Below, piece by piece: positions 35,601-49,500 of a DNA stretch of 64,000 nt (the stretch's first letter is position 1; the number at the start of each line of letters is the position of its first letter). The notes beneath the pieces were generated by a model, which saw nothing but the letters and a program-made list of their open reading frames with translations, had not been told where the DNA came from and did no database searches. Source of the stretch: Neospora caninum Liverpool (Eukaryota; Apicomplexa; Conoidasida; Eucoccidiorida; Sarcocystidae); NCBI RefSeq assembly GCF_000208865.1, contig NC_018398.1, forward strand, positions 1,736,001 to 1,800,000, given 5' to 3'. A program made the translations under genes and the position numbers.

Positions 35601-37511
35601 CGATCCAGTTCCCCGCAGCTGTTCTGCGTTTCGCATTGCGCCACTAGGCATATGATGTTTCTCTGAACCTGTTTCTTCCCCGTTTGTCAGTCGCAAGCAA
35701 TGGTAAGTGCTCGTAGGCGTGGCGATTTCGAGGGTGCACCCTCATGTTCGACGTGCCTTGTCGCTAAGATGCCGCGCGCGAGGGGAGAATGAAATGCACG
35801 GGAATTGCCGACTCACACTTCTGGGACAACATTTTAGTCACGGGCTTAGCGAGGTCTTCAAAAAGCCCTTTTTGTCGCAACGACACCGAGATCGAGGTTC
35901 TGTAGAGAGCTCCTAGGAGGGGGGGGGGATGCATGCGATTCGTCAGTTGCGTCCCGGGCTAGGGAAGTGGAGCCGACCGAAATCGTCGGGCTGACAAGGG
36001 AATTGCCCGTTCGTTTTGGCATCCCGATGTCATGGCAAGGCGCGCAGCTTGTGGAGAAAACGTTCGACCTAACCGAGTGTCGGGGCTGCGCTTTTTCCTG
36101 CATTCAACTCTAGACCGTGCGTGAAAACCTCCAGAAAAAAGAGGCTGCCTTCCACCGCCGATAGGAAATGATTTTTTTCGCGTGCCGCGGCCTTGCTGGG
36201 ATGAGGAGTTGTGACGTCTGCTTCGCGGTCAGCCCGTCGCTCGTCTGGGAGCAGAAATCGAGATACGACAAGGCAGAAACCGTTTGCGATAGATTGCAGG
36301 ATTGCCGCTCTCCGGGCGAAATGGGGCATGCACGCCCACATCCGGCGTCCTGCTTGGCCTGTGAAAATCTGCTCTCTTTTCAGAAGAATGAGTCTGTACG
36401 TTTGTGTCTCCTTTTTGCCCGGACATTAAAGGCAGGTTCATGCTCTGCCCCGAACAGAACATCAGCAAGACGTGGGACGAGAGGGTAATGTGGAAATCAG
36501 GATTTCAACTTTTTGTTAATCTTCGTTCAGTAGTCATGCTGGGGTTTCCGTAATAACTCGCGCACTCTCTTCCGGTGTTTCGCTGCTCGCCTGCTGTTGC
36601 CGAGCTCCCCTTCTTTTTTGTCGCGGTGACCTCGTTGCGCAGGTTTTCCGCGACTCGTGTGGGCATCCGGAGCTCTTATTTTGTTTGTTGCCTGCTTTCT
36701 CAGCTGCGCAAAGTAAGGCGAGAGCAAGTTTGCGGTGTGGAGACGTACCGGCTGTGGCGAGAAGGGAAACAACAGGAGGGCGTGTGTGCACGCTCTTTAC
36801 AGACACTGGAGGGGGACCAGATCGTGAAAGAGATAGAGCAACATCGGTCGTTGAGAAGAAGGCAAACACCTTGTCACGGTGTGATTGTGGCTAAACTCCA
36901 GGTGACGACTCGACTGCGAAAGATCGCTCTTCCAACGGCCCCCCTTTCGTTTTGGTCTGCTGTCCCCAAACCCCCTTAGGTCTTCCAAACCGTAGGCGAC
37001 AGGACACGGCTGTGGCCGACCCTAGCCCGCAGGCCGACACAAAAGACAGATGCCACCGCCTCCGCCTTTACGTTGGACGCGTCGGCGTAGCGCAAAGCAG
37101 AGCAATGTTGAGACACGCGTACGATTGTCCGTGCAGAATGCAAGCTCTCCGTGTCTAGCTCGCTTCGCATGGATCTGCATGAATCGACGTAGAAAGCGCG
37201 GCCGCTCGATGGATGTGTTTATATGCCGATTTTTTTATGGCTTTCCAATCGACGAGCCACACAGTCCACCAGACAGCATTCTAGAGCGCTCTCATGGGAT
37301 AAGCGCCGAGCCGTTGTTCTTGTCGCGTGAAACCCCCAGCTTTCCTCTGTGCGCCTGTCTCGTACTACCTCAGATGATCGGATCCGTAGGTGGAGAAGAC
37401 AGCTTGCTGCCGCCTCTCGTCTTTCACATCCGCCGGTATATTTATTGACGTGGTTAACTCGTACCGATATATATATATATATATGCACACAATGTACGTA
37501 GTTAGCACATG

Positions 37512-37558
<47 letters not shown>

Positions 37559-40500
37559 CGTCGTGGATGCGACCGGAGGTCGGACTTTGAGGTAGTTTGT
37601 GACCACTGTGTCTTAGGCAGATAGGAAACGTTGAATGCCCTGGCCTGGTTTCAAAACGAGCCGGTATTGACGGAACAGACACCCGTCCATGCACAGGACC
37701 GTGTACATGTGTGCAAGTCCCCATGTTCAGGGACAAGCACACTGACCGTACTCTTGAAACATACCAATGTCGTTCCGGCGGGCACTCGAAGCCCCCAAGA
37801 CGAGTGTGCATGCTCTCGATGTTTTGTCGAGCATAGCGGGCTCGGTCCGTGCAAGCAACCTGAATCTGCATGCATGTGGTTTGTTTCTTTAGACGCTCTC
37901 GCTCGTAAGTCAGATGCTGCCGATATACAGCGGCACTTAGTTGGCGACCCCCGAAAACTGAAGGCATGCGGCGCTCCTGCAGGCAGCGAACCCGTTGCCG
38001 TGTGCGTCCGTCTGCTTTGGGCCTCCACTCCTCGAGAGGGTCGTCCGTCTCGCTCAGTTTCCACATGCCGTAGCCGAATTGCAGCCGCTATGTCTCGTAC
38101 ACTTTACGTTCTGCCTTCCATGGAGTGTCTGCTGAGGGTTTTCGTGCCGTGCACATGCACGGACTTCCGGGCATTAGATAGTGCCCGATCCTTCGTTTTA
38201 GGTCTGTGGTTTGGACGATCAGTGACAACGGTCGGACAGGTACCCAAGGAGGTGCTTCAGAAAACAACAACGGCACAAAGGATGCATTTCCGTTTCCGTG
38301 CCGTTCTTGCTTCCCATATCGTCAGCCCAATATTGTAAGTGACGCATCTCCCTGCTTGCGGGACCGTAAGTCCTGACATACGCTTTGATATCTGTGTAGA
38401 AGTATTTCTATACCGAGCTGCACATGTAGACAACCCCGTATGTATTTGTGCCAATTTATAACTGTGTACATATGCGCATATATAAAAAGTGTGTGCGCAA
38501 GGGACTAAGGCATTTATGCCGTTGTGGTAGCGTATACACACGGAAGTTCCGGTGCTCTGCCTCCAGATCGCGTTTCTGACAGAGGAAGGGGCAAGGACCA
38601 AAATGTGCGGTTTTCCGGTGTCTGTTCTGGCGCTGCCTTTTCAGGTCCAGAACTTGGTAAGTCGCCGTTGGAGAGATTGAGTTCGTATTTCAGAGCGTAG
38701 CGAAAAGAAAGTCTTGGGATCTAGGAAAGCGTTTTCGTTCTCCGCCGTGTAAATGATCCCCCTCTTGCTTTCTGCCTGTGTTGCTGTACCAGCCCTCGAC
38801 AGTGAGTGCTGTTCTCTTAAAGTTCCTGCTTGTGCGAGGAGGATTCCTGGTAAACAATGAAATTCTTTTGTGCAGTCGCATGGAGGACTTTCGGGGCTCA
38901 CATAGACACACCCATATACAAACGACATCGATGATGTACGTCTCTGTGTCTCTCTGTACAGCTATCTATGTATCTATAGATATGTATATTTCATTGTTAT
39001 GTATATGGAGTCTCTGGCAGGCGCTTTTCGTATATATTTACACATCCATATGTGCGGGAGTATGTAAAGGTGATGCGACGGAGAGGCCTAGCGATGCGAA
39101 CCCAAGCACCTTGGTATTCAAACGTTTTCTCGAGGAGCGTTTCCAAGTTATCCACCGGTTATTCTGTGCACCTGAGGTCAGAGGTCAGCCTCTGCCGCGG
39201 TGTTTATTCGTGTGCTGGGGAAATCGAGCTGCTTCATGGACTGGCCTTTTCTTACCAGCTGTGCGTCCCGGGGTGACAGGGGTGCCCTCGTCACCCATGG
39301 CGGAAAAGTGGAGAGGAAAGCGGTTGATCTAGACCCTCCGCTAGACACCGATGAACGCATTTCGTCTCTTGCGGCGTTCAGGTGCAAGCGCTCGTAAGTC
39401 GCATGCGGAGGGGCGAGCTCTCGAAGAGGCTTAAAATTGTTTCGTTCCCCCATTTGCCCACAAGGGAGGGAACCGCACCTGCAGGAAGAGGGGCGAACGA
39501 GCGATAACAATAGACACCCCCTTCACTGTCCGCCACGACTGCAGCGCGTGTTCCAGGAGCGTTCAGAGGGAAGCCCAGCAAAGCTTTGGGCTCGAAATCT
39601 GGGTCCGCTTGGGGCTCCTGTGTTTCCGCAGCTATCTGAGCGGAGAAAAAACATTTCGATGCCCCTGCGTGTGTCGTTTTTGTCGCTGTAGGCGGTAAGT
39701 CGCTGCCTGCTTCGGGAAGAAGTGTTCACCGTAAAAGAGAGACCTCGCAGCGCGTATGCTCTAGGGATATGCCAGAAGTCGCTTATAAAGAAGCTTGTCT
39801 GCTGGCGAAGGAGAGGGTGCGGGGTGCGCCCTGCAAATCACGTGGTGGTGCATGCGGTGGTGTAGACAGTCTGTATGCGGAGGCGGGGGGTATTGCGCCA
39901 TTCTGGCGTTTCCCGTCAGTCACATTCGCCTCTTGAGTTTGCTGCTTCTGTGGATAGGTGCCTGTAACTGGGCTTGGCGCCCATCATGCCGAACTGCTTG
40001 GCTGGACGCCGAAACGCTTCTGGCGGCTCCTCCGCTTTCGTGCCGACAAAGTGACTAACTCGCCGCGCATGGAGGGAGACGGACCTACCCCTGGCGGGTC
40101 CATGTACCGTCATCCGAAGTGTGAATGTGCATATCCGCTTCTTGTCTGCATACCGTAAGGCCTGTACAGATATGCTTGGATATTTTTTTACGTTCATGTG
40201 TGACTCTTCCGGGCCGTGCGTGGGCTATTCGACTGTCAGTTTGCACGTGGATTCTATCACGGAGGATGTTTTTTTCTTCCCGCCTCGTTTTCACCGAGCA
40301 TCCTTGCCCACAAATGTTAAAACATCGCAGTTGGTAAGCTCTACATTCTTGCTCCTCGCTGTGTCTGTCGATTTGAAACCAAACGCAGCCTCGTTTCCCA
40401 GACCCTGCTGCTATGAGGCTCTCGACGTGTGATTCTTTGCATCGGCCATGTTCGTCGTCCCCGCTGTCTGCTTCTGTCGCATGCCTTCCGCAGGGTGTAA

Positions 40501-43500
40501 GTTGGAAAGATGCAGCCTGGAATGAGGAACCTTGTGAGAGGTAGACCCGGTGCTCACGCTCACCAGGAGTGCTTACCGTCGGGGAACAGCGCAGTGTAAA
40601 AGGGGGAGAACGAGAAGTCGAGACAAAAGAAGCAGTGCACTGATACACCGATAGACCCAACCGAGGAAGGGGGGGGGCACTGTAAGCCTTTATGCGGCCA
40701 CTCTGTTTGTGGAAAGGGAAACAAACGGGGAATTTGGCAAATCCGAAATTCAGACACCACGCCAGCTTCGAGCCCCTACTGCGCAACTCTCCGCTGACGC
40801 GGGGTGTTCTGCAGGGGGGGTTGCAGTCTGTGTGAGAAGGAGCTTTCGAAACGCAGTGCCGCTGCGTGTAGCTGGGGAGCTGGTCGACGAAGCGAGGATC
40901 TAGCGGTGAGGTGTGGGGTGTGTGCACTTGAAGTTAGGGACTGTTTGAAGTGGCCTGGTCGATCGGGTGTCTTCCCGTTTCCTGGGAGCCGTGCCGGTGC
41001 GTTGGAGCCCAGCTCTCGCTTTGACTCGCCTGAACTTGCTTTTTCTTTCCGTTCGCCAGTATGCGACCCTGTGGGCCTTCTCGGGTGTAAGTGGCATTGC
41101 GCAGAAATAGCGCGCTGCAGAGAGACACCGCAAAAAGAGGACAGAAAAGTTGGCATGTACCGTATTGCGTGAGGGATCTCGCGGGTCCACGGCTCGTGTC
41201 CCCTGGCCGCATTTGGTTCCGAGCGCAGAAGTCTCTTCTGCGCTTCACTTCATGTCCACGCATCTCGCTGAAAAGAATCACACACGGTCGGATATCGTGC
41301 TTGAATTTGCCCCCGTAGACAGTTTCCTGTCAGTGTGTTTCCACATAGCCACAACCGCAGGCGGAGCTCGAGGCACTGTGGTAACGTATACATGGTATAC
41401 ATGCTTCATCTGAGTAAAATGTGCGCAGGCAAATTCATGTTCTGCGGTCGATTCTGCCTCCGGTTCGCTTTCTCGTAGCTCCCCGTAAGTCTCCAGAGAG
41501 TCATCCGCTACTATTCCGTCTCTGCCGCTATGCGTCCTTCAGCTGGGAAAATAGTTAGAAGCGAACTTTCTCTGCAAGCGCTTCCTCCGCACCGCCCGGG
41601 AAGCGTGGTAGAAGACCACCTCCGCACCCTAACAACAAGACGCGGCGTCTACGCTGGGAACCCCGCCGTCTTCTCTTTTGGAAGGCCACCGTTTCATGGT
41701 GTTTTTTTGTTGACCGTTCCCCCCTCCCAGGCTGTAAGCCTCTATTGAGTCACTCACTGTCAAAGTGCAGACAGCCTTCATACAGAGCGCCCTCTATCGA
41801 AGCACGCGACCTTCTGCTGTTTGGCTGAAAGCGGGGGGCGCCCTATCTCGATCGAATCCACATACCAACATGCGTGCATTTCTCTTTTCACTGTCTTCCC
41901 ATCTGTAGGCAGGTTTGTCTCTCTGGTCGCGCGTCTGTGCACTTCTATCGGCATTTACATCACTTTGTTCCAATCATCTTCCTTGCGCTTCGTTGGTGTT
42001 CCCGGTGTTTCGGCCTAGCTACGCCTCAGCCTCGAATCGTATGACCTTCCTTCTCCCTCCGGGACGCTTCGCCCTTTTCTCTGGTGTCTTTCCTTCTCCA
42101 CGCCTCGACAGAGTGACGTGGTCCTGTTGAAGGCTCAGGGTACTCTCTGTGAAATGCTCGTGACGAGAAGGAGGTTGACAATTTCAGAGAGGAAAAGAAC
42201 TTGCCGGCTGGCGTCTGGCGTGTTTCGCGTTTCGTTTACAGCCGGTAAGTTTCCGCCTGTCTTGTGCAAGTCGTAGCAGTCCGTTCCCACGTAGCCAAGG
42301 CACCACATACTGACCTGGAGACAGGCACCACTCGTCCTTTGCACGTCCTCGCCTTTTTTGCGTCGCCGGGCGGATCCGCCTGACGCGACCGCAGATTTCG
42401 CTGTGCCTTTCAACGCAAGAACACCGCCTGTGCTGTGTCAACGTGATCTGCAGGCTGTAAGTCCTTTGCCTTTCAGTCTCGTCTTGCCCTCTACGCAGAT
42501 GCCCTCACGCTTGAATGGGTGACTCTAGCGCTCAGTTTCGCCATCAGTTTGCATGCCTGGCAATGAATCAGGGCGCAGAGACCGAAGCGTTTCGCTGCAA
42601 AACAGCGAGGGACTTCTGTATTTCGTGTTTCCACACAGGCCGTAGGTCGACAGACGATAGGACTTCCGAGCGATGGCGGCTCTCCTCGGAGCGCGCGTTT
42701 GCAAACGGTTCTTGTCCGACAAGAGTCAACTGCCAGAGGCTGCAGATAGCAGAAACCTGGGTGCATGCGAGAAAAACGCTTGCTCAGCGATACCAGAGGC
42801 AAGGCATTCGTAGCGGACCTTCCAGAGAGGCTTCCCTCTGTGCCTAGATCTCGTACGCGTATACAAACCAACGTATATATCTATATATCGATTCAAATGC
42901 ATGCATGCCTCGACTTATATATATGTATATATGCGTACTACAGAAAGCTATGGGGGTACACTCTTAGGCACTGCTTGCCGTACGCCGATCTAGAGCTGTC
43001 TTTTCGCGTAGAAGCTTGTGAAGGTACAAATCACGTGCACAAGTATATCGGCTACCCATGTACACGTAAACCTGGATCTGCACATGGGAACATGTTTGCA
43101 TTTCGGGAGGGAACTGAACGTCTCGCTTGGATGACCTGCCTGATGCCTGATTGTTTCAGCTGGTAGGTTTGCACGCCCGATCGTCTCTAGCTTGCACTGC
43201 TCACCTGTACAAAAATAATGCAGGTAGCGCATTTCATGCATCTGTAAAGCGATTTCCGTTGTGCACCGCCTCCTCCAATCTACTTCTGTCATTTCTTACT
43301 TCTCTCAGGCGGTAAGTTGCGACAGCGCTGGTGTGGACAGAGAGACGGCTGTTTCGCGCAGTGCCGCAGCCGCGCCCGAACGACTCAAACCTTTTCTAGC
43401 TTCGCCGGCTCTGTCGGTTGTCGTCGCGCCTTCGATTTGAGGCCTGGCGCAGGAGTGAACTCCGTTTCCGCTTTTTCTCGTTTTCCGTTCCCCCACAGAT

Positions 43501-46500
43501 CGTAAGCATCTCGCTGTTCGTCTCACTGTTCCTGTGCTTCGCCACTGAGTCGGTCCCAACCAAAGGAGGGACGACACGATCTCCGCCTTTGCTCTCTGAG
43601 CGGCGTAACTTCGACCTGGCACGAGCTCCCTCGATCGCGCGACACACGCAAGCTGCCTGCCGTCCGCTGCACCGCAGTGTCTGTTGGAAGCACCGAGCAG
43701 AATCCTTTCGACCGTCTGCTGCGCTGATGTCCAGCACTCGCTTGTCTCTGCATTTAGATTTCTCCCAGAGAGCCAACTGGAACTTGGCGCCGTTCAAGGC
43801 TGACTCTCAAAATTCCGAGGGCCCCTGTGTTTGGAGCTGTCGTACGGTCGTGGTTTAACACTTTGAGGCAAGCGTGCATTGCCCTTCTTTTGTCCCATTG
43901 GTTTCCTACCGTTTCGTCTTCAGGCCGTAAGAATGCTCAGTCACTGCCGGATTCGCGTGTGGTCTCGCGCTTCGAAAGGTCGCTCGTGTATAGAGCGGCA
44001 CCTCGTGGCCTTTCTGTCGCCTAGCCTCTCATCCTCTGGTTGGACAGTGTTGGACTTCATCGGCTGCCCTGAAGGCCACGGCGGCATCTTTCGCGTGCGT
44101 CGTCGCGTCGGAGCTTCCATCCGGTCGGCTCTCGTTTCGCTAGAGAGAAGCCGTTTCCGCGCCTGCGGGATCAACACTCCGCGTGGGTTCACGTCACTCC
44201 GAGTGTCCTTTCTGTGGCGTTGTCCAGTATGTAAGTGAAAGGAAGACCCCGAAGGAAAACCGAGGACAAGCAGAGAAGCCGCGAATACGCAGCGCGGAAA
44301 TGCGGGGGAAGGGGGAGACGGCGGGTGCGGCTAATCACTGAGAGAGTGCGAGAGCATGACGGGGGGACGTATGAGGGGGAAGAGTGCTCGCATACCGGTG
44401 TAAGAGCTGTACAGACAGCAGCGCGTTCCTTTTCGCATTCTGTCGCAGAACACCGGTCACACCGTCTCGTTTGGTTCGACGTGAGCACTAGATCTCTGCT
44501 GCTCTTGCGCGTCGGAGAGGTCAGCCTCGATGTCGGGTTCCCGTTCTGCGTCTGTGTCTTTGATCTTCAGCTTGTAAGCAACGACACAGTAGGGCCAAGA
44601 GCTCAACAACCCTGGACACGTGAAGGTTACAAGAACGCAAAGCAATGAAGAGATGTGGCTGCGACAACCTTTGCATACACGAGAGATATACCTAAATATG
44701 TACAGTTGTACCGGCAAGTGGCAAGAATTCATACAAGCCTGACCTGAGGAGTATATATATATATATGAACGTGTCTCCATACTGGGAGGAGCGGTCACAT
44801 TTTCCCAGGATCAGCGTTCGACTGTTGCACCGACGAGCGTATTCGTGCGAATCCTTCTGCTCTGTTTGCAGGCCGTAAGTTATGCCTGACAGAGGGCCCG
44901 CTAGCGCCTCTGCATGTGCGCGCGTAGGCGCTCGTTTTGAATCGCCTCTGCTTGGACGTAGCCTTGCGTCAGGAAAAAAGTCGAGAAGGGAGGATTTTGC
45001 GTGGTAGGCAGGGGCAACAGAAAATCTCCTGCAGCGATCTGGGTCTGAGTACCACAAAGAAACGCGATGCCCACGTCACCCCGTTCAGTCTCGTCCGTTT
45101 TCGGGCACGTCTTTCAGTGTCTTTCAGCCACCGTTTACACATCTTGATGGGATTATGTGTCGTCCAGATTTCCCTAGTTTTGTTCCTCTGATTTGGCGTC
45201 TTCTCCAGATGGTGAGTCGCATAGAAGCAGAACAGCTGTGAACAGTGAGAACGCGAAAACCACCTTGCGCCATCGACCCTCCTCACGGCTGGGCGTTCGA
45301 ACGCCTCCGATAGCATTTGGTAGTTGAGCAGGAACGAGCGCCGAAGAAAGGCAGGGATACCAAAGGCACTAACAGGAAGGGCCTTTATTGCAGCGTCACG
45401 GGAGCTGCTGTGGGGCGGGCGGTCTGTGGCAAGGAACAAAGAAGAGGCCTTGAGCTGGGGAGAGGAGGGCGAGCGCAGTCAACGAGGCAAGTACCAGGAG
45501 AAGACAAAGGCGCGCAGGACACCTGAAAAGAGACAGGATTAACGGAAACTTGAGTTCCACTAGAGTAAAACGCTGTGAGGAAAAAGGCCAATGAGGCGAC
45601 GACCGTGTGTCTCCAGAGTTGTGACATCTGTGTCGTGGGTGTGCCTTCCTGATCGTACCTTCAGAAAGTACGCGCGCACCCACACACTACAGCAGCCGTC
45701 GAGAGTGATTCGGCTGTGCAGCGTGTAACCAAAAGTTGCGGGGGAGTCCACGCCTACTCTGCGCTTGCAAAGATCCTCTTACACATCCAGATGCATACAG
45801 AAAAACGTGTCGGAAGTTTAGGTCGTTGGGGATTCTGGAGGGCCGGTCAAAACTGTCCTACGCTCACTTTTCTGAAACCGCAACAACTCAGGCGAGGGAT
45901 CTTCCCAGGGTTGCCGGCTTGTCGCGCGCCTCGCGAAAGAGGATATACCGAGGCATAGGCGATGTCCTATGTGAGCGAAACCCGCTGCGAGAGTGTGGAG
46001 AGGGGAGAGAAGACAGGCGAACTCACGTCAATGCTTGCGTGGCTGTCCTGGGGTGAGGCAGCAGTCGTCGCCCCTGCAAACCCATGGTAATAGAGCCTCG
46101 ACTGGCGCCGCTTTTCGTTCTTCCCTCCAATGCTCTTTCGTCTTGCTCTGTCGGTCGGTTTCCTCAGCAATTGCCTCTGGTACGTTTTGGAAGGCCGGCG
46201 GGGAGGGCGGCCGGGGGTTTGCCTTGCGAGGGGTTAGCGAGAAAGTGGAAACGAGCAGTGTACGCAGAAACAGCTCTGGTTTTGAATTGTAGGTCCCGAC
46301 GTGGCGGGGGAAATGATACGACCGTGCTGGATGACATTGAGGATGGCACGCCAACGGGAGAAACACAGCTAGACTGCGCCAGGTTGGATTTTATGAAACG
46401 CTGCGTGCTCAGTTGTTCGTACATTCCCTTAGTCTGTCTGCATCCGAGGCAGTGTGGTCGAGCGGTGCGCGCGACACACAAGACTATGTCGCGTTTTCCC

Positions 46501-49500
46501 TTGGTGCTTGAATCAGTTGGTAAGCTTCCAGTTTGCCCGAGCTCAGATGTCTTGAACGAGGAGCGTCTGTGTCCCAACGCATACCTCTTAGAGCAGATGC
46601 ATATGCACCCACGTGCGTATAACTGAATTTAACTTGAGGTTAAGAGGAACACTGGAGGAAGCATTGGGACATGTTTGCAGCAGCATATCTCCTGAGCCCA
46701 GCACATGGAGATGATATGCGGTGTTGTTGACTCTTCAGCAAGTACGTCCCTATTTAGCTTTTGTCGTTGCTGCGCTCGACAGAGAGTCTCTAGCCTCTTG
46801 CGTTTGCTTCTCGGAGACCGGTCGTCTTGTGTCCGAGCCTTCGCGCGCCCGTCTTGGCGCCCTAAACGTTTCTTTCTGACGTTGTGTCTTCTTTCTGTCT
46901 TGCTCGCCCGCTGGCGGGAAAGAATTGTGGACACCTCCCAGCGCGCGACGGTGTTGCGTCTCCTTGGAGGCTTGCAGCATGCTCGACTTCTTGCTGTGAC
47001 GTCGGCTTTGATTCGCAGGAGGTGAGGCCCCAGCGGTTGTTTCAGTAGTCGAGTGGCAGCTGGGAACGGCCGATACACAGCTTGCTGTTTGCAGCCCCTT
47101 TTCCGAGTCGCTGCGCCACATTGGATTCTTTTCGCTGTTCCCGCACCACCGCTGTGTCCGTGTTCACACCGGTCCAGCTTGCCTGTGTCTTTGGCCCTTG
47201 GTCGAGTATCGGAAGCAACGCTTTGCTTCGTTTTTGGCTGTTCCTACGGGAGTGTGCGGAGTCGTTGAGCACTGCTGGCGATTGCCTCTCTGCACACGTG
47301 TCCCGGAACACAAAGGCGGACTCGTTTCGGCTTTGTATGCAGATCGTAAGTCGTCAGGGATGCGTGCGACGGCGTCTCGGGGAATGGTGGGGATTTTGTT
47401 TGTCGAGGTGAGATAGAAAAAAGCGAGGAAGACCGAAGGGGGCGTGGAAGAGTGAAGGCATGGGACGCGCAGCAAGACGCGCAGAGAGGCAGGTCATCAG
47501 AAGAGAGAAAAGCCGTGGGGTCGCCAGTGGCAACAAAAACATAAGTGGTATTTACAAGAACGAATGCGCGATTCATCGTTTCGCCATGCTGAAAGTGTTA
47601 AGGAAAACGGCCAGGGCGAGCTGCAGGCCTTGCAGGCATCTAGAAAGACGAAACTTCCTGGGAAGCAGAAGCCGAACAACACGCGGGAGGCAAGGGTGCA
47701 CGAGACAGCCCTCTGAGAGTGCGGCTTTGAGCGGCAGAAAGAGCTTCAAAACGGGGAGGAGTAAAGGGAAGCCGTCTGAAGAAGCGACGCTGCAGACGCC
47801 CGCGCACAAAGCCACCACTAGACTTCCTCAGCGGAGACACAGAGAGAAAACAGGGAAACGTGCTCTGTATATCTGTAGAGAAATAACATCTAAAAATGTT
47901 TTTCTTGCAAGACAGTGTCTCCTTTTGCGGAGCCGTATTTTCCCTCTACAGGTGCGCCTGGTAAGGATCGATCTCGCGGGTTTGCGTGTGCCACACGAGC
48001 TCCCCCCGTCATTTCTTTAGTGCATAATTACGTGCAGAGACGCATGCAAATGTGGGTACACGTTCGCCGGTTCTGAGTCTTGCACCTGTGCACACACAAG
48101 GCGCTGGCGCTAGGTACACAAGCATCGGAGACAAGTGCAGCACAGAAGGCCGGTTGAAAGCGGCGAGCGAAGTTCCTTGTCCCTGTTCTGTTCCCCACGT
48201 TCCATGCTTGCGCCGCCTTGCCGCTGTATGCTTTTCAGCCGGTAAGCGGGTTGGCCCTCTCCAGGACTTTACAGCATAGAATGTTGCTGTTCAACAGCGG
48301 ACCGCGGTGTGTCTCCAGCTAGAAAGACTCCTCAGCAGCAGCCTCCCGTGCGAGTCATATGCCCTACATCAGAGATACCAAACCCGTTTCTTGAGACTCG
48401 CGAGATGGGACGCCAAAACTGGTCTCGTCTGTCTTGTGCCCTCAGCCGGTAAGTTGACTGACGGAGAGGAGAACTCCGAGTCGAGCTGCGGAGTCGTTCA
48501 CCCTCCCTCCGCTGTGCGCCCGCGAGTTCTGGAAGGTAGCCGCAAATACCCGAGCGCGTCGGCAGTTGTGGGGGCTGCGGAAAGTGTTTTAGCTGTGCAC
48601 AACAAAAGCCTGTCTACTGTATATACAGCTCTTGGAAGAACTATGCGCCCTGTGTTTTCTGGATTGCACTCCGGGCAAAAACCGGTGTCTTCCTGGCGTA
48701 CATGAATTTAGGACTTTCTGTGGACGACCGCGCGGATAGGCGGATCGTCCACATAAGCGACATCATGCACGTTGTAGAGCGCAGCTCGACGTCGAGAGGT
48801 GCATGTGTTGCCCTTGTGGTGCGACTTTCAAATGGCGACAGGAAGATATGGTAAGTTGGGAGATTCCTCTAGTTCACGTCGCGTTGCGCCGTCCCCGCCG
48901 AGGAGACGGCATCGCATCCTCGAAACACGTGTCGTCATCGCAAGTCCCGGCAAGCGTCATGGGACCGAAGTTGTTTCGAGCTGCATGCGCGGGAAGCGTT
49001 CGCGACCCCCTCAGACACACGCAGACGCACTTGGGTGTCGATGTTTTGTAGCGTCCGCTCTGCGTGGCCACGTGGACAAAAGCGATAATTCCCGATGAAC
49101 TTAAACGGGCTGCTGTCCGATTCGTATCTCCCCAACAGATCACGGAGGGCGTACGTCTCCTGCAGTTGAGTCGATGCGGCCGTGTTCTCGTTTGCTCCTG
49201 TTTGTGATCCACCGTCGCATGCGAGTGGCTTTCCTAGACTTAGAACCGGTTTTGGCCCACCTGCCACGTGAACCTTGCGTGTCGCTTCTCTTCTGAAGAC
49301 GTCAAGCACAGGATGGGGTTTTTGTGTCGCTGTCTGTCATTGTTCTGCAGAGCCTGAAAGTACGTCCTTTTCTTCACTCGTGGCGGTCCCTGACATCGGC
49401 GTAGGTTCTCCTTCACGCGTGCACAGCTTTCACCAGGTGGAGACGGCCTTGTGCGTTTTTTGGCGTCTCTCCTCCACACAGCTACACGTCTAGGTCGTGT

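Noticed and set aside
38058..38069. 12-nt candidate exon (FPHA) after CGTCTCGCTCAG
   Set aside because: The donor GTAGCC is poor. The flanking exons TLSL and PNI read well without it. It cannot be excluded without RNA.
38909..38938. 30-nt phase-0 unit before GTACGT (polar residues)
   Set aside because: The acceptor context is purine-rich, and a polar ten-residue insert between VQNL and VQAL is implausible.
39957..39962. 6-nt candidate exon GTGCCT (Val-Pro) after GTGGATAG
   Set aside because: The GTAACT donor and short acceptor tract are both weak.
42112..42244. Open frame after CTCGACAG running up to the GTAAGT that follows the CCG exon
   Set aside because: It would not preserve phase 0, and the 3-nt CCG exon has its own TTTACAG acceptor. 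Treated as a chance open frame.
44928..44957. 30-nt phase-0 unit before GTAGCC near the single-codon cluster
   Set aside because: A GCGCGCGTAG acceptor without a pyrimidine tract and a weak donor.
46413..46418. 6-nt unit TTGTTC before GTACAT
   Set aside because: The donor is weak; QLPL followed by L, Q, E, I is coherent without it.
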